Origin: Gammaproteobacteria bacterium
Lineage (GTDB): Bacteria > Pseudomonadota > Gammaproteobacteria > Nevskiales > Nevskiaceae
Assembly: GCA_026398815.1 (NCBI GenBank)
Contig: JAPLSA010000013.1
Span: 1-45,978, forward strand
Length of the DNA stretch: 45,978 nt
Direction: 5' to 3'
This document shows positions 8,498 to 17,301 of this stretch, piece after piece; the first letter of the stretch is position 1; the number at the start of each line of letters is the position of its first letter. The position numbers and the translations under genes were made by a program. The notes under the pieces were generated by a model. That model made no database searches and was not told where the DNA came from. It was given only the letters and a program-made list of their open reading frames with translations.

Positions 8498-8517
8498 ACA
8501 ATACGGTAAAGTATTGT
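8498..8517. promoter_or_regulatory. Palindromic candidate operator over the ETF-QO promoter
   Basis: A perfect inverted repeat ACAATAC-6 nt-GTATTGT lies 28 bases before the ETF-QO start codon, in an intergenic region more AT-rich than its surroundings. The hexamer TACAAT at 8497-8502 would serve as a -10 box, so the palindrome would overlap RNA polymerase contacts. No good -35 is visible. This looks like a site for a dimeric repressor of fatty-acid or amino-acid oxidation genes. The regulator is not in the window and the assignment is inference. Confidence 0.45.
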
Positions 8518-8545
8518 CCCGTTTTCCAGGTCCTTCGAGTGCGCC

Positions 8546-10204
8546 ATGTCCGTTGAACGCGATGTGATGGAGTACGACGTTGTCATCGTCGGTGCCGGCC
8601 CCGCCGGCCTGTCCGCAGCCTGCCGCCTGAAACAGAAAGCGGCCGAAGCGGGCGGCGAGATTTCCGTCTGTGTGGTCGAGAAGGGCTCGGAAGTCGGCGC
8701 CCACATCCTGTCCGGCGCGGTGTTCGAGCCGCGCGCACTGACCGAGCTGTTCCCGAACTGGAAAGAGCTGGGCGCGCCGCTGGAAACACCGGTCGTGCGC
8801 GACGACATCTACCTGTTCCGCAGCGAGACGGCGGCCGTGAAGCTGCCCGGCCTGTTCGTCCCGAAGCCGATGCACAACGAAGGCAACTACATCATTTCCC
8901 TCGGGAAACTGGTGCGCTGGCTGGGTGCGCAGGCGGAAGGGCTGGGCGTCGACATCATTCCCGAGTTCGCCGCCCAGGACGTCATCGTCGAAGACGGCGT
9001 GGTCAAGGGCATCACCATCGGCGACAAGGGTGTCGACCGCCACGGCGAGCAGACCGAGAACTTCGCCCCGGGCCCGGAAATCCGCGCCAAGTACACCTTC
9101 TTCGCCGAAGGCTGCCGCGGCCACATCGGCAAGCGCCTGCTGCGCGAATTCCAGCTCGACAAGGACGTCGACCCGCAGCACTACGGCATCGGCATCAAGG
9201 AGCTGTGGAAAGTCGATCCGGCCAAGGCCCAGCCCGGCCTGGTCATCCACGGCGCCGGCTGGCCGCTGGGCCTCGGCTCGGAAGCGACTGGCGGCTCGTT
9301 CCTGTATCACCTTGAGGACAACCAGGTGGCGGTCGGCCTGATCGTCGACCTGTCGTACTCGAACCCGTACCTGTCGCCGTTCGACGAATTCCAGCGTTTC
9401 AAGCATCACCCGAAGATCGCCGAGCACCTCGAGGGCGGCACCCGCCTGTCGTACGGCGCGCGTGCGATCGCCAAGGGCGGCTTCAACTCGCTGCCGAAGA
9501 TGAGCTTCCCGGGCGGTGTGCTGGTCGGCTGCGATCTCGGCACCATGAACTTCTCGAAGATCAAGGGCAGCCACACGGCGATGAAGAGCGGCATGCTCGC
9601 CGCCGAGGCAGCGGCCAAGGTGCTGCTGGCGGGCGCCGAGGGCGGTGACGAGCTGACCGGCTACACCACCGATTTCCAGGCCAGCTGGCTGTACGACGAG
9701 TTGTACCGCAGCCGCAACTTCGGCCCGGCGATCCACAAGTTCGGCATCCTGTTCGGCGGCGCCTTTAACTGGGTCGACCAGAACCTGTTCGGCGGCAAGA
9801 TCCCGGTGACCTTGCACGACACCACGCCCGACTACGCCACGCTGAAGCCGGCGGCGCAGAGCGTGAAGCCGGCCTATCGCAAGCCGGACGGCAAGCTGTC
9901 GTTCGACAAGCTGTCGTCGGTGTTCCTGTCCTCGACCAACCACGAGGAAGAGCAGCCGGTGCACCTGAAGCTGGCCGACCCGACGATTCCGATTGCCAAG
10001 AACCTGCCGCTGTACGACGAACCGGCGCAGCGCTACTGCCCGGCCGGCGTCTACGAGGTGATCGGCGAGGGCGCCGACAAGCGCTTCCAGATCAATGCCC
10101 AGAACTGCGTGCACTGCAAGACCTGCGACATCAAGGACCCGGCGCAGAACATCACCTGGATCGCGCCGGAAGGTTCGGGCGGCCCGAACTACGCGGCGAT
10201 GTAA
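8546..10204 (+). CDS. etfD: Electron transfer flavoprotein-ubiquinone oxidoreductase
   Basis: This membrane-associated FAD/[4Fe-4S] enzyme accepts electrons from reduced ETF and passes them to ubiquinone, linking acyl-CoA dehydrogenases to respiration. The FAD dinucleotide motif DVVIVGAGPAGLSAACRL is at residues 10-27. The C-terminal ferredoxin-like part carries the four cluster cysteines in YCPAGVYE and NCVHCKTCDIKDP. Its 552 residues agree with the family. The ATG at 8546 is used; a second in-frame ATG eight codons later (MEYDVV) is equally possible. It is followed by carbonic anhydrase and then etfBA on the same strand, so the ETF system is genetically clustered. Confidence 0.95.
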   Translation: MSVERDVMEYDVVIVGAGPAGLSAACRLKQKAAEAGGEISVCVVEKGSEVGAHILSGAVFEPRALTELFPNWKELGAPLETPVVRDDIYLFRSETAAVKLPGLFVPKPMHNEGNYIISLGKLVRWLGAQAEGLGVDIIPEFAAQDVIVEDGVVKGITIGDKGVDRHGEQTENFAPGPEIRAKYTFFAEGCRGHIGKRLLREFQLDKDVDPQHYGIGIKELWKVDPAKAQPGLVIHGAGWPLGLGSEATGGSFLYHLEDNQVAVGLIVDLSYSNPYLSPFDEFQRFKHHPKIAEHLEGGTRLSYGARAIAKGGFNSLPKMSFPGGVLVGCDLGTMNFSKIKGSHTAMKSGMLAAEAAAKVLLAGAEGGDELTGYTTDFQASWLYDELYRSRNFGPAIHKFGILFGGAFNWVDQNLFGGKIPVTLHDTTPDYATLKPAAQSVKPAYRKPDGKLSFDKLSSVFLSSTNHEEEQPVHLKLADPTIPIAKNLPLYDEPAQRYCPAGVYEVIGEGADKRFQINAQNCVHCKTCDIKDPAQNITWIAPEGSGGPNYAAM

Positions 10205-10238
10205 CCTGCCTGCCCCGTCCCACGACCGCGAGCAGCAC

Positions 10239-10886
10239 ATGCCCGAACTGAAGAAACTGCTGGAGCAGAACCGCGCTTGGGCGCGCAGCATCGAGGAAGC
10301 CCAGCCGGGCTTCTTCGAGCGGCTGTCGAAGCAGCAGGTGCCCGAATACCTGTGGATCGGCTGCGCCGACAGCCGCGTGCCGGCCAACGAGATCATCGGC
10401 CTGCCGCCAGGCGGCGTGTTCGTCCATCGCAACATCGCCAATGTGGTGGTGCATACCGATCTCAACTGCCTGTCGGTGCTGCAGTACTCGGTCGACGTGC
10501 TGAAGGTGAAGCACATCCTGGTGGTGGGCCATTACGGCTGCGGCGGCGTGCTGGCGGCGCTCAACGGCACCCGCGTCGGGCTGGCCGACAACTGGCTGCA
10601 GCACGTTCGCGATGTCATCGAGCGCTATCGCGGCAAGCTCGATGCGGAGCCGGATGCGGTCAAGCGCGGCGACCTGCTGTGCGAGTTCAACGCGATCTCG
10701 CAGGCGGCCCATGTCTGCGAAACGACGATCATCCGCGACGCCTGGGAGCGCGGGCAGCCGGTCAAGGTGCACGCCTGGGTCTACGGCCTGAAGGACGGCC
10801 TGATCCACGAGACCGGCGTCAGCATCGGCAGCGTGGCCGAGTTCAACCAGCTGCGCAGGGATGGCCTGTTCGGCGAAGGCGCTTGA
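10239..10886 (+). CDS. can: Beta-class carbonic anhydrase
   Basis: A zinc enzyme interconverting CO2 and bicarbonate in the cytoplasm. The beta-class zinc ligands and dyad are visible: CADSRVPANEI (Cys and the Asp-Arg pair) and VVGHYGCGGV (His and Cys), with HRNIANVV between them. The start is the ATG at 10239 (MPELKKLLEQNRAWA), the normal beginning for Can-type enzymes and 215 residues long; the longer upstream frame overlaps the ETF-QO end and is not credible. It lies between etf-QO and etfBA, separated by 34 and 41 bases, which suggests cotranscription with ETF genes. Confidence 0.95.
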   Translation: MPELKKLLEQNRAWARSIEEAQPGFFERLSKQQVPEYLWIGCADSRVPANEIIGLPPGGVFVHRNIANVVVHTDLNCLSVLQYSVDVLKVKHILVVGHYGCGGVLAALNGTRVGLADNWLQHVRDVIERYRGKLDAEPDAVKRGDLLCEFNAISQAAHVCETTIIRDAWERGQPVKVHAWVYGLKDGLIHETGVSIGSVAEFNQLRRDGLFGEGA

Positions 10887-10927
10887 AGAACTGTCAATCA
10901 ACTACTGTGGTTCGCTAGAGAGAGAAG

Positions 10928-11674
10928 ATGAAAGCACTGGTCAGCGTCAAGAGAGTGATCGACTACAACGTTCGCATCCAGGTCAAGCCGGACGGTTCGG
11001 GCGTGGTGGTCGACGGTGTGAAGCACAGCGTCAACCCGTTTGACGAGATCGCGATGGAAGAGGCGGTGCGCCTGAAGGAAAAGGGCAAGCTGACCGAAAT
11101 CATCGCCGTGACGGTCGGCGGCGCGAAGTGCGAGGAAACCCTGCGCACCGCGCTGGCCTTCGGTGCCGACCGCGCCGTGCACGTCAAGGTCGACGACGAG
11201 ATTCAGCCGCTGACCGCCGCGCAGGCGCTCGCCGCCGTGTTCAAGAAGGAAGGCGCGGAGCTGTTCTTCCTCGGCAAGCAGGCGATCGACGACGACGCTG
11301 CCCAGACCGGCCAGATGGTCGCAGCGCTGCTCGATCTGCCGCAGGCGACGTTCGCCTCTGCGGTTGCCATCGACGGCGGCAAGGCCACGGTCACCCGTGA
11401 AGTCGACGCCGGCCTGGAAACGCTGGAATTCGACCTGCCGGGCATCATCACCACCGACCTGCGCTTGAACGAGCCGCGCTACCTGAAGCTGCCGGACATC
11501 ATGAAGGCGAAGAAGAAGCCGATCGAAGTGGTCGGCCTCGGCGACCTCGGTGTCACCGCCACCGCCGGCCTGAAGTCGGTGAAGACGGCCAACCCGCCGA
11601 AGCGCTCGAAGGGCGTGATGGTCAAGACGGTCGACGAGCTGGTCACCGCGCTCAAGGCCAAGGGCCTGATCTAA
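10928..11674 (+). CDS. etfB: Electron transfer flavoprotein beta subunit
   Basis: EtfB forms the AMP-binding half of the heterodimeric ETF that shuttles electrons from acyl-CoA and other dehydrogenases to ETF-QO. It begins MKALVSVKRVIDYNVRIQVK, and contains NPFDEIAMEEAVRLKEKG, the family signature region around residue 120 (KQAIDDDAAQTGQM) and DLRLNEPRYLKLPDIMKAKKKP. Length 248 is standard. etfA follows after 26 bases with a strong ribosome site (TTAGGAG). Confidence 0.96.
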   Translation: MKALVSVKRVIDYNVRIQVKPDGSGVVVDGVKHSVNPFDEIAMEEAVRLKEKGKLTEIIAVTVGGAKCEETLRTALAFGADRAVHVKVDDEIQPLTAAQALAAVFKKEGAELFFLGKQAIDDDAAQTGQMVAALLDLPQATFASAVAIDGGKATVTREVDAGLETLEFDLPGIITTDLRLNEPRYLKLPDIMKAKKKPIEVVGLGDLGVTATAGLKSVKTANPPKRSKGVMVKTVDELVTALKAKGLI

Positions 11675-11700
11675 CCGTCTTCCCCCATTAGGAGATTTCC

Positions 11701-12645
11701 ATGAGCAAGATTCTCGTCATCGGCCAGCACGCCGACGGCAAACTGAACAGCGGTATCGCCAAGGTCGTCAACGCGGCCAAGGCCATCGGCGGCGACATCC
11801 ACGTCGCCATCTTCGCCAACGACGGTGCCGCTGTCGCCGCCCAGGCTGCAGCGCTGGACGGTGTCGCCAAGGTGCTGGTCGTCGACCGCGCCGGCAATGA
11901 CGACTACGTCGCCAGCGCCATCGCTCCGCAGATCGTTGCGCTGACCCAGAGCGGCGGCTACAGCCACGTGCTGGCCGCCGGCACCACCAGCGGCAAGGAC
12001 TTCCTGCCGCGCGTGGCCGCCAAGCTTGGCGTGCAGCAGGTGTCGGACGTGATGGCCGTGCATTCGGCGACCTCGTTCGACCGCCCGATCTACGCCGGCA
12101 ACGCGATCCTGACCGTTGAAGCCCCGGCCGCCCCGGCGATCGTCGCGACCATCCGTCTGGCCTCGTTCCAGGCCACCGGCGCCGCCGCTGCCGCCGCGCC
12201 GATCGAGAAGATCAGCGTCGACGCGGCGATCCCGACGCACACCCGCTTCGTGAAGCTGGAAGCGCAGAAGAGCGAGCGTCCGGAACTGCAGTCGGCCACC
12301 CGTGTGGTGTCCGGCGGCCGTGCGCTGGGTTCGAGCGAGAACTTCTCGATCATCTATTCGCTGGCCGACAAGCTGAAGGCCGGTGTCGGCGCCTCGCGCG
12401 CGGCGGTCGACTCGGGCTACGTGCCGAACGACATGCAGGTCGGCCAGACCGGCAAGATCATCGCTCCGGAGCTGTACTTCGCGATCGGCATCTCGGGTGC
12501 GATCCAGCATCTGGCCGGCATCAAGGACGCCCGCACCATCGTCGCCATCAACAAGGATCCGGAAGCCCCGATCTTCGAAGTGGCCGACTACGGTCTGGTC
12601 GGCGACCTGTTCCAGCTGGTGCCGGAACTCGAAGCGAAGGCCTGA
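11701..12645 (+). CDS. etfA: Electron transfer flavoprotein alpha subunit
   Basis: EtfA binds the FAD of the ETF heterodimer. The C-terminal FAD domain is well conserved: [20 protein letters not shown], then [20 protein letters not shown] and [20 protein letters not shown]. The N-terminal domain ([15 protein letters not shown]) is the Rossmann-like part. Length 314 is typical. It is the last gene of the ETF unit, followed by a strong intrinsic terminator at 12673-12702. Confidence 0.96.
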   Translation: MSKILVIGQHADGKLNSGIAKVVNAAKAIGGDIHVAIFANDGAAVAAQAAALDGVAKVLVVDRAGNDDYVASAIAPQIVALTQSGGYSHVLAAGTTSGKDFLPRVAAKLGVQQVSDVMAVHSATSFDRPIYAGNAILTVEAPAAPAIVATIRLASFQATGAAAAAAPIEKISVDAAIPTHTRFVKLEAQKSERPELQSATRVVSGGRALGSSENFSIIYSLADKLKAGVGASRAAVDSGYVPNDMQVGQTGKIIAPELYFAIGISGAIQHLAGIKDARTIVAINKDPEAPIFEVADYGLVGDLFQLVPELEAKA

Positions 12646-12672
12646 GCCTGAAGCTGCACGCAATGCTGAACA

Positions 12673-12702
12673 CGAAGGCCGGGCAACCGGCCTTCGTCTT
12701 TT
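12673..12702 (+). terminator. Rho-independent terminator after etfA
   Basis: A perfect 10-bp stem (CGAAGGCCGG / CCGGCCTTCG) with a GCAA tetraloop is followed by TCTTTT. It lies 27 bases past the etfA stop and 18 before the next gene. Confidence 0.93.
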
Positions 12703-12720
12703 CTGCCGCCAGGAAAAAAC

Positions 12721-13584
12721 ATGCCTTACCAATCGGTCTTCGCGAAGGATCTGTTCAAGGGGCGGACCATCGTCGTCACCGGCGGCGGCTCCGGCATCGG
12801 CCGCTGCACCGCGCATGAGCTGGCGGCGCTGGGCGCGCGGCTGGTGCTGACCGGCCGCAAGCAGGACAAGCTGGATCGCACGGTCGCCGAGATCCGCGAG
12901 GACGGCGGCGCGGCGAGCTGCGTTAGCTTCGACATTCGCGACGAAGAGGCGGTGAAGGCGGCGGTGGCGGCGATGGTCGCTGAGCACGGCGTGATCCACG
13001 GGCTGGTCAACAACGCCGGCGGCCAGTATCCGGCGCCGCTGGCGAGCATCGGCAAGAAGGGCTGGGACGCGGTGGTCGCCAACAATCTCACCGGCGGCTT
13101 CCTGATCAGCCGCGAGGTCTACCTGCAGAGCATGCAGGCCCACGGCGGGGCGATCGTCAACATGATTGCCGACATGTGGGGCGGCATGCCCGGCATGGCG
13201 CACAGCGGTGCGGCGCGCGCCGGAATGATGAATCTCACCGAGACTGCCGCGCTGGAATGGGCGGCCGCAGGTGTCCGGGTGAATGCCGTGGCGCCGGGCT
13301 ACATCGCCTCGAGCGGCATGGATCACTACGACGCCCGCTTCCGCGCCGAGGTGATCTCGAAGATGGCGGAAGTCGCGCCGCTGAAGCGGATGGGCACCGA
13401 AAGCGAAGTCGCCAGCGCCATCGTCTACCTGCTGTCACCGGCCGCCGCCTTCGTGACCGGCACCTGCCTGCGGATCGACGGCGGCACCAGCCTGTCGCCG
13501 AAAGCGTTTCCACTGGCCGGCAACGGCAACACCCCGCCGTTCGAAGGCTTTCACCGGGCGATGAAACCGGCGGCGATCGGCTAG
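12721..13584 (+). CDS. SDR-family oxidoreductase, PECR/2,4-dienoyl-CoA-reductase-like
   Basis: A short-chain dehydrogenase with the NAD(P) motif TGGGSGIG at residues 20-27 and NNAGG near residue 97. Where classical SDRs have YxxxK this protein has H161-SGAARAG. The same HSGAARAG arrangement is found in peroxisomal trans-2-enoyl-CoA reductase-type proteins, which reduce enoyl-CoA rather than oxidise alcohols. The C-terminus contains YLLSPAAAFVTGTCLRIDGG. Length 287. It starts right after the etfA terminator with ribosome site AGGA. A role in unsaturated fatty acyl-CoA metabolism fits the ETF neighbourhood, but the substrate is inferred. Confidence 0.8.
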   Translation: MPYQSVFAKDLFKGRTIVVTGGGSGIGRCTAHELAALGARLVLTGRKQDKLDRTVAEIREDGGAASCVSFDIRDEEAVKAAVAAMVAEHGVIHGLVNNAGGQYPAPLASIGKKGWDAVVANNLTGGFLISREVYLQSMQAHGGAIVNMIADMWGGMPGMAHSGAARAGMMNLTETAALEWAAAGVRVNAVAPGYIASSGMDHYDARFRAEVISKMAEVAPLKRMGTESEVASAIVYLLSPAAAFVTGTCLRIDGGTSLSPKAFPLAGNGNTPPFEGFHRAMKPAAIG

Positions 13585-13737
13585 TGCAGCACGCACGGTT
13601 TGTTGTACGCGCTGCACGAGTGGCGATCGGCCGATCCACGGTTGCCCGGCGGGGTTCTTGCGGTAGGGAAGGCGGGTGACGGACGCCCATCGATACGCGA
13701 ATATACGAACAGCCTGCTGCCATCGCCGGAGCCTTTC

Positions 13738-14013
13738 ATGGGCACACAGATCGCCATCACGTTGAGGCCCGATGTGCCGTTCGACCTGAACGCGCGACTG
13801 ACCTTGCTGGTCACCGAACTGGTCGACAAGTGGCTGACCCCGGAGCCGGACCGACGCGTCATTCCCCGCGCCCGCATCCTGCTGATCACCCGTCACCGGC
13901 AGCAGGAGATCGTGCTCAGCCCGCATACCCCGAAGGTGTCGTGGCGGCAGTACGAGTTCTGGTATCTCGGCGGCCGCTCCGAAGTGCGGCTGTCGATCAA
14001 GCGCAACCAGTAG
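13738..14013 (+). CDS. Uncharacterised 91-residue protein
   Basis: I do not recognise this family. From the ATG at 13738 the protein is MGTQIAITLRPDVPFDLNAR and onward, 91 residues, basic, soluble, with no signal peptide, membrane segment or cysteines. The N-terminal half predicts as strand then amphipathic helix (LTLLVTELVDKWLTP). The end (QYEFWYLGGRSEVRLSIKRNQ minus its last residue) is strand-like with aromatic residues. A weak ribosome site (CCGGAG) precedes the ATG. The frame extends upstream to 13600, but that part lacks a good start. It is convergent with pilC, 44 bases away, and stands alone. Confidence 0.55.
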   Translation: MGTQIAITLRPDVPFDLNARLTLLVTELVDKWLTPEPDRRVIPRARILLITRHRQQEIVLSPHTPKVSWRQYEFWYLGGRSEVRLSIKRNQ

Positions 14014-14057
14014 ACGGCGGCGGCGCCCGGCGCCCGATCGAACCGGGTGGCGCCGCC

Positions 14058-15287
14058 TCAGATCGCCTGGCCGATCTTGAAGATCGGCAGGTACATCGCC
14101 ACCACCAGGCCGCCGACCAGCACGCCGAGCACGACCATGATCATCGGCTCCAGCAGCGCGGTCAGGTTGTCGACCAGCGAATCGACCTCCTCTTCGTAGA
14201 AGTCGGCGAGCTTGGCGCACATGTGGTCCAGCGAGCCGGATTCCTCGCCGATCGCCACCATCTGCTGCGCCATCGGCGGGAACAGGCCGCTCTGCTGCAT
14301 CGTCAGCTGCAGCTGCTGGCCGGTCGACACCTGGTCGCGCATCTGCAGGATCGCTTCGGTGAACACGATGTTGCCGGCCGCCTTGGCGACCGATTCCATC
14401 GCCTCCACCAGCGGCACGCCGGCTGCGAACATGGTCGACAGCGTGCGGGCAAAGCGGGCAACGGCGGACTTGTAGAGGATGTCGCCAACCACCGGCAGCC
14501 GTAGCATCAGCCGGTCGGTGAAGCGCCGCACCTTCGGTGATCGGACATGCGCTTCGCGCAGGCCGAAGAAGCTGCCCAGGCCGCCGAGCAGGATCATCCA
14601 CCAGTCTTCCTGGATGAAGTCCGACAGCGCGACCACCATCTTGGTGAACGCCGGCAGGTCGGCGCCGAAACCCTGAAACAGCGATGCGAACTGTGGCACC
14701 ACGAAGTACAGCAGGATGCCGGTGACGATGAAGGCGACGACGATCACCGCGGCCGGGTAGGTCAGGGCCTTCTTGACCTTCTTCTTCAGCGACTCGGTCT
14801 TTTCCTTGTAGGTGGCGATCTTGTCGAGCAGTGCTTCCAGCGCGCCCGAGCGTTCGCCGGCGTCGACCAGGTTGACGAACAGGTCATCGAACTGGCGCGG
14901 GTACTTGGCCAGTGATTCCGCCAGCGTGGCGCCGCCCTCGATGTTCGACTTGATGCCCAGCACCATCTCGCCCATCGACGGATTGGCGTGGCCGCGGCCG
15001 ACGATCTCCAGCGACTGCACCAGCGGCACGCCGGCCGACATCATGGTCGCCAGCTGGCGGCTGAACACCGCGATGTCCTGGCCCTTGATCGGCTTCTTCT
15101 GCTTGCCGAACAGCGACAGCTGCTTGTTGACGCGGGTCGGATTGATGCCCTGCTTGCGCAGCTGTAGCTTGATCGCCGCTTCGCTCGGCCCTTCGGAAAC
15201 GCCCTTCACGACGGCGCCCTTGCGGTCGCGGCCTTCCCACTTGAAGGTCGAATCCTTGGGATGTGCGTTCGCGCTTGCCATGGCCAT
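14058..15287 (-). CDS. pilC: Type IV pilus inner-membrane platform protein PilC
   Basis: PilC (GspF family) is the polytopic platform on which the PilB and PilT motors act. It contains two homologous T2SSF domains: the first with QLATMMSAGVPLVQSLEIV, the second with RTLSTMFAAGVPLVEAMESV. The hydrophobic helices are near residues 180-205, 220-240 and 380-405. Length 409 is normal. Two adjacent ATGs (15287 and 15281) are possible starts. It lies downstream of pilB on the same strand with a 121-base gap. pilD, the prepilin peptidase gene that often follows pilC, is absent; the next gene is unrelated and convergent. Confidence 0.95.
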   Translation of the reverse strand: MAMASANAHPKDSTFKWEGRDRKGAVVKGVSEGPSEAAIKLQLRKQGINPTRVNKQLSLFGKQKKPIKGQDIAVFSRQLATMMSAGVPLVQSLEIVGRGHANPSMGEMVLGIKSNIEGGATLAESLAKYPRQFDDLFVNLVDAGERSGALEALLDKIATYKEKTESLKKKVKKALTYPAAVIVVAFIVTGILLYFVVPQFASLFQGFGADLPAFTKMVVALSDFIQEDWWMILLGGLGSFFGLREAHVRSPKVRRFTDRLMLRLPVVGDILYKSAVARFARTLSTMFAAGVPLVEAMESVAKAAGNIVFTEAILQMRDQVSTGQQLQLTMQQSGLFPPMAQQMVAIGEESGSLDHMCAKLADFYEEEVDSLVDNLTALLEPMIMVVLGVLVGGLVVAMYLPIFKIGQAI

Positions 15288-15408
15288 TCCGGGTGAGTGG
15301 CCGGCGCCGCATCAAGGCGTGCGGAGGCGCCGGCGGCACGATTTCGGCTCTTGCGTCCAGCGCTTGCCGGGCAACGGACAGTGCTGGGAAACGACTTGAA
15401 GAATACCG

Positions 15409-17142
15409 CTAATCGGTCGTGACGCGATTCGCTTCAGTCAGGTCGATGGTGCCGTCCAGCACCTTGCGCAGCGCCGATTGGCGAAGCGTGCGGATGCCTT
15501 CGCGCTGGGCCTGGTCGGCGATGTCGATGGCGTTGCCGCCTTCCATGATCACCCGCGAAATCGACTCGGTGACCGGCATCACCTGGTAGATGCCGGTGCG
15601 GCCCTTGTAGCCGCCGTTGCACTGGTCGCAGCCCACCGCCTTGAACAGCGTGAAGCCCGGCGTGGCGATCTGCTCCGGCGTGAAGCCTTCGCGCAGCAGC
15701 TCTTCCTTCGGCACCCGGTCCGGCCGGCGGCAGAACTTGCACAGCTTGCGGGCCAGACGCTGGGCGATGATCAGGGTCACGCAGCTGGCCACGTTGTAGG
15801 CCGGCACGCCCATGTTCAGCAGGCGGGTCAGGGTCTGCGGCGCATCGTTGGTGTGCAGGGTCGACAACACCAGATGGCCGGTCTGCGCCGCCTTGATCGC
15901 GATCTCGGCGGTTTCCAGATCGCGGACCTCGCCGACCATGATCACGTCCGGGTCCTGGCGCAGGAAGGCCTTCAGCGCAGCGGCGAAGGTCAGGCCCTGC
16001 TTGACGTTGACGTTGACCTGGTTGATGCCCGGCAGGTTGATTTCGCAGGGGTCCTCGGCGGTCGAGATATTGCAGTCGTCGGTGTTGAGGATATTCAGGC
16101 CGGTGTACAGCGACACGGTCTTGCCCGAGCCGGTCGGGCCGGTCACCAGGATCATGCCCTGCGGCTTCGACAGCGCCTTCAGGTACAGCTCCTTCTGGTC
16201 CGGTTCGTAGCCCAGCGCGTCGATGCCGAGCATCGCGCTCGAGGCATCGAGAATACGCATCACCACCTTTTCGCCCCACAGGGTCGGGCAGGTGGAAACG
16301 CGGAAGTCGATCGCCTTGTTGACCGACAGCTTCAGCTTGATGCGGCCGTCCTGCGGCACCCGGCGTTCGGCCAGATCGAGCCGTGCCATGACCTTCAGAC
16401 GGGCGGCCAGGCGGCCGCCCATCTGCACCGGCGGGGTGGCGATCTCGCGCAGTTCGCCGTCCATGCGATAGCGGATGCGGTACTTCTTCTCGTAAGGCTC
16501 GAAGTGGATGTCGGAGGCGCTGCGGTTGATCGCGTCGATCAGCACCTTGTTGACGTAGCGGATGATCGGCGCATCGTCGGTATCGCCGCCGGCGCCAGTG
16601 TCCGCTGCCGGATCGGCTTCGCCACCTTCGACTTCGAGATTCTCCAGATCCTCGTCGCCGCCTTGCAGCGCCGTGGCCTGCACGGCGGCAACCGCGGCCT
16701 CGATCCCCTTGGTGAGCTTGTCTTCCTCGACCAGGATGCCTTCGACCAGATAGCCGGTCGCGAACTTGACCTCGTCCAGCGCCTGCAGGCGCGTGGGATC
16801 GGACAGCGCGACGAACAGCTTGCGATCGCGCTTGTAGATCGGCAGCACGTGATGCTTGCGCATCAGCTTTTCGTTGATCTCGCGCGCCAGCGGCGCTTCG
16901 ATGGTCAAGGTCGAGAGATCGATCAGCGGTGTGCCGAACTCGATGCTGGCGATCTCGGCCAGCCGGCCGGCGTTGATCAGTTTCGATTCGACGACCACCG
17001 ACACGAAATGGGAGCCGGTCTTGGCGGCCTTGCCCAGCGCTTCGCGCGCTTGTTCCTCGGTCAGCAGGCCGTCGTTGATCAGGCGCCGCGGCAGGCCGCC
17101 GATGAAGGTGCTGAACGGAACACTCTGGACGTTGGTGACCAC
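15409..17142 (-). CDS. pilB: Type IV pilus assembly ATPase PilB
   Basis: PilB is the hexameric ATPase that powers pilus extension. An N-terminal MshEN-type domain (GLPRRLINDGLLTEEQARE onward) precedes the motor. Motor motifs are Walker A GPTGSGKT, the Asp box around DPDVIMVGEVRDLETAEIAI, the His box LSTLHTNDAP, and the tetracysteine zinc site CKFC...CDQC. I prefer the GTG at 17142 (577 residues, ribosome site AAGGCGAG about seven bases upstream). A GTG at 17178 would add twelve basic residues with no ribosome site. pilB follows the histidine-rich membrane protein gene at a 159-base interval. Confidence 0.95.
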   Translation of the reverse strand: MVTNVQSVPFSTFIGGLPRRLINDGLLTEEQAREALGKAAKTGSHFVSVVVESKLINAGRLAEIASIEFGTPLIDLSTLTIEAPLAREINEKLMRKHHVLPIYKRDRKLFVALSDPTRLQALDEVKFATGYLVEGILVEEDKLTKGIEAAVAAVQATALQGGDEDLENLEVEGGEADPAADTGAGGDTDDAPIIRYVNKVLIDAINRSASDIHFEPYEKKYRIRYRMDGELREIATPPVQMGGRLAARLKVMARLDLAERRVPQDGRIKLKLSVNKAIDFRVSTCPTLWGEKVVMRILDASSAMLGIDALGYEPDQKELYLKALSKPQGMILVTGPTGSGKTVSLYTGLNILNTDDCNISTAEDPCEINLPGINQVNVNVKQGLTFAAALKAFLRQDPDVIMVGEVRDLETAEIAIKAAQTGHLVLSTLHTNDAPQTLTRLLNMGVPAYNVASCVTLIIAQRLARKLCKFCRRPDRVPKEELLREGFTPEQIATPGFTLFKAVGCDQCNGGYKGRTGIYQVMPVTESISRVIMEGGNAIDIADQAQREGIRTLRQSALRKVLDGTIDLTEANRVTTD

Positions 17143-17301
17143 GAATCTCGCCTTGAAACGATCGACCCTTTCGCGCACTCGATGCGCCGTGCGGCCTGTT
17201 GCCGGACGCTACACCGGCGGTGCCAGCGCGGCCAGTGCCGTGTCGTGACGGCGCGCACCGCCGCTGGATTCTGACCGATTCCGCACTGCGCCAGCCGAGT
17301 G

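Noticed and set aside
13584-13617. GTGCAGC...GCTGCAC inverted repeat after the SDR gene
   Set aside because: Only 7 bp with a 20-base loop and no T-tract; not convincing as a terminator.
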